Below, piece by piece: positions 63,180 through 64,000 of a stretch of DNA of 64,000 nt. This DNA is from Sorex araneus (taxonomy: Eukaryota > Chordata > Mammalia > Eulipotyphla > Soricidae), in assembly GCF_027595985.1 (NCBI RefSeq), contig NC_073304.1:44575637-44639636 (forward strand). The letters run 5' to 3'. Both the position numbers and the translations under genes were made by a program. Each line of letters opens with the position of its first letter. Positions within the stretch are counted from its first letter, which is position 1. Under the pieces are notes generated by a model. That model worked only from the letters and a program-made list of their open reading frames with translations, did no database searches and was not told where the DNA came from.

Positions 63180-63540
63180 AATCTTTTAAATTTTATTTTA
63201 TTTTTATAAAGTTGTTCACAATATTTGATTTTTTTTTTTTTTTTTTTTTTTTTGCTTTTTGGGTCACACCCAGTGATGCTCAGGGGTTACTCCTGGCTCT
63301 GCACTCAGGAATTACTTCTGGCGGTGTTCGGGGAACCATATGGGATGTTGGAAATTGAACCTGGGTTGGCCGTGTGCAAGGCAAACACCCTACCCACTGT
63401 GCTATCGCTCCAGCCCCCATTTGATTACATTTAATATTCTAACACCAATCCCATCACCATTCACCTTCTCACCACTATATTTAGAATGTTTCCATCCTAA
63501 ACCCCAAACCCTGACCCCAAAGCAGAATAAGAAATAATTT
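63180..63540 (-). mobile_element. L1-type 3' end interrupted by a SINE
   Basis: ttaaattttattttattttt before and attacatttaatattctaac, accaatcccatcaccattca, ccttctcaccactatattt after the SINE at 63,231-63,418. Related to the 33.6 and 46.8 kb copies. Confidence 0.55.
63231..63418 (-). mobile_element. SOR-type SINE nested in an L1-type 3' end
   Basis: T23 tail, gctttttgggtcacacccag, ggaaattgaacctgggttgg, ctatcgctccagccccc. Flanked by atttgatt at 63,223-63,230 and 63,419-63,426. Confidence 0.93.
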
Positions 63541-64000
63541 ATTTTGTATTGCTTCTTATGAATAATCTACTAAAAATGATCCAATAAAGATTTCTTAGAG
63601 GAAAGTGTGTAAATATTGTTGTATTTTACTAAGGAGCCATTAAGCCCTTCTATAAGAGATTAGAACATGTTCAAGGTTGAACCTTATGTGCTTAAATATA
63701 TGTATGTATGTATAAATATATTTCCCCTTAAGATTGGTTGCCTTCTACTTTAAACTGCACCAAATGTGGTGTGCTACTCTTGGTATATCAGTGGTGTAAA
63801 GTGTGAGATGTTGTGCTGTTCAGGAATAGATTCACTCATGGGTGAGGCTCATCCTATCGTACTGAGAGTGGCTGTGAGCATGGCAGCATGGCAGCGGTTG
63901 AGTGGGGGGGGGGGGGGTTTCAGCTGCTGGGGTTGGCTCTGTTGGGGCAGGGAGAGGACCTCACCCACTCCAAAAAATCTTTCTTTTTAAAGTTTCATCC
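63541..64000. other. Unique intronic DNA
   Basis: Contains gtatgtatgtata at about 63,702 and a 14-base G run at 63,904-63,917; otherwise nothing recognised. Confidence 0.45.

Larger units (their letters stand above)
22573..64000 (-). other. FBXO34 5' UTR intron (inferred) with dense repeats
   Basis: No exon with recognisable protein similarity and no CpG-island promoter is visible across this 41 kb. In human the 5' UTR of FBXO34 is separated from the coding exon by a very long intron, which this stretch would match. It is AT-rich and carries most of the repeats listed below in both orientations. Confidence 0.65.

Overview
The window is mammalian nuclear DNA, most likely from a shrew (Soricidae, probably Sorex). 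That inference rests on dozens of copies of one tRNA-derived SINE (head with 'gatagcacag' and 'ggttcgattcc', body with 'ccatatggtcc' and 'gagccaggagtaa') that I recognise as the shrew SOR type. The genes are vertebrate genes with introns, long 3' UTRs and AATAAA poly(A) signals. There is no operon, CRISPR array or other prokaryotic feature.

Layout. (1) About 1-12,220, plus strand: the last five coding exons and the 3' UTR of ATG14 (Barkor), the autophagy-specific subunit of the class III PI3-kinase complex. The earlier exons lie off the left edge. (2) About 12,220-19,350: a 7 kb intergenic spacer between two converging poly(A) sites, with scattered SINEs. (3) About 19,350-22,572, minus strand: the terminal exon of FBXO34, holding the complete 706-codon open reading frame and a 3' UTR of about 1.07 kb. 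(4) 22,573-64,000: no further protein-coding exon can be supported. By analogy with human FBXO34, whose 5' UTR is split by a very long intron, I read this as FBXO34 first-intron DNA whose promoter is off the right edge. It is AT-rich and packed with SINEs, L1 3' ends, LTR fragments and microsatellites.

The convergent ATG14/FBXO34 arrangement matches human 14q22.3. The two genes act separately: ATG14 directs VPS34-BECN1 to autophagosome initiation sites, and FBXO34 is an F-box protein expected to be an SCF ubiquitin-ligase substrate receptor.

The most interesting material is in the repeats. A second SINE-like family shares the SOR tRNA head but has a different body and ends in an 'acagtgcta' tandem tail instead of poly(A). 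It occurs at eight or nine places, once 5'-truncated with a clear 13-bp target-site duplication, once as a tail-to-tail palindrome and once as a head-to-tail pair carrying an extra block of about 70 bp. Other points are a GC-AG intron in ATG14, a SINE whose tail has grown into a 190-bp GAAA/GGAA microsatellite, two related LTR fragments, a TG-bearing minisatellite, and a degenerate 92-bp tandem duplication. I saw no new gene system. All repeat family names are assigned by eye and all boundaries of old repeats are approximate.
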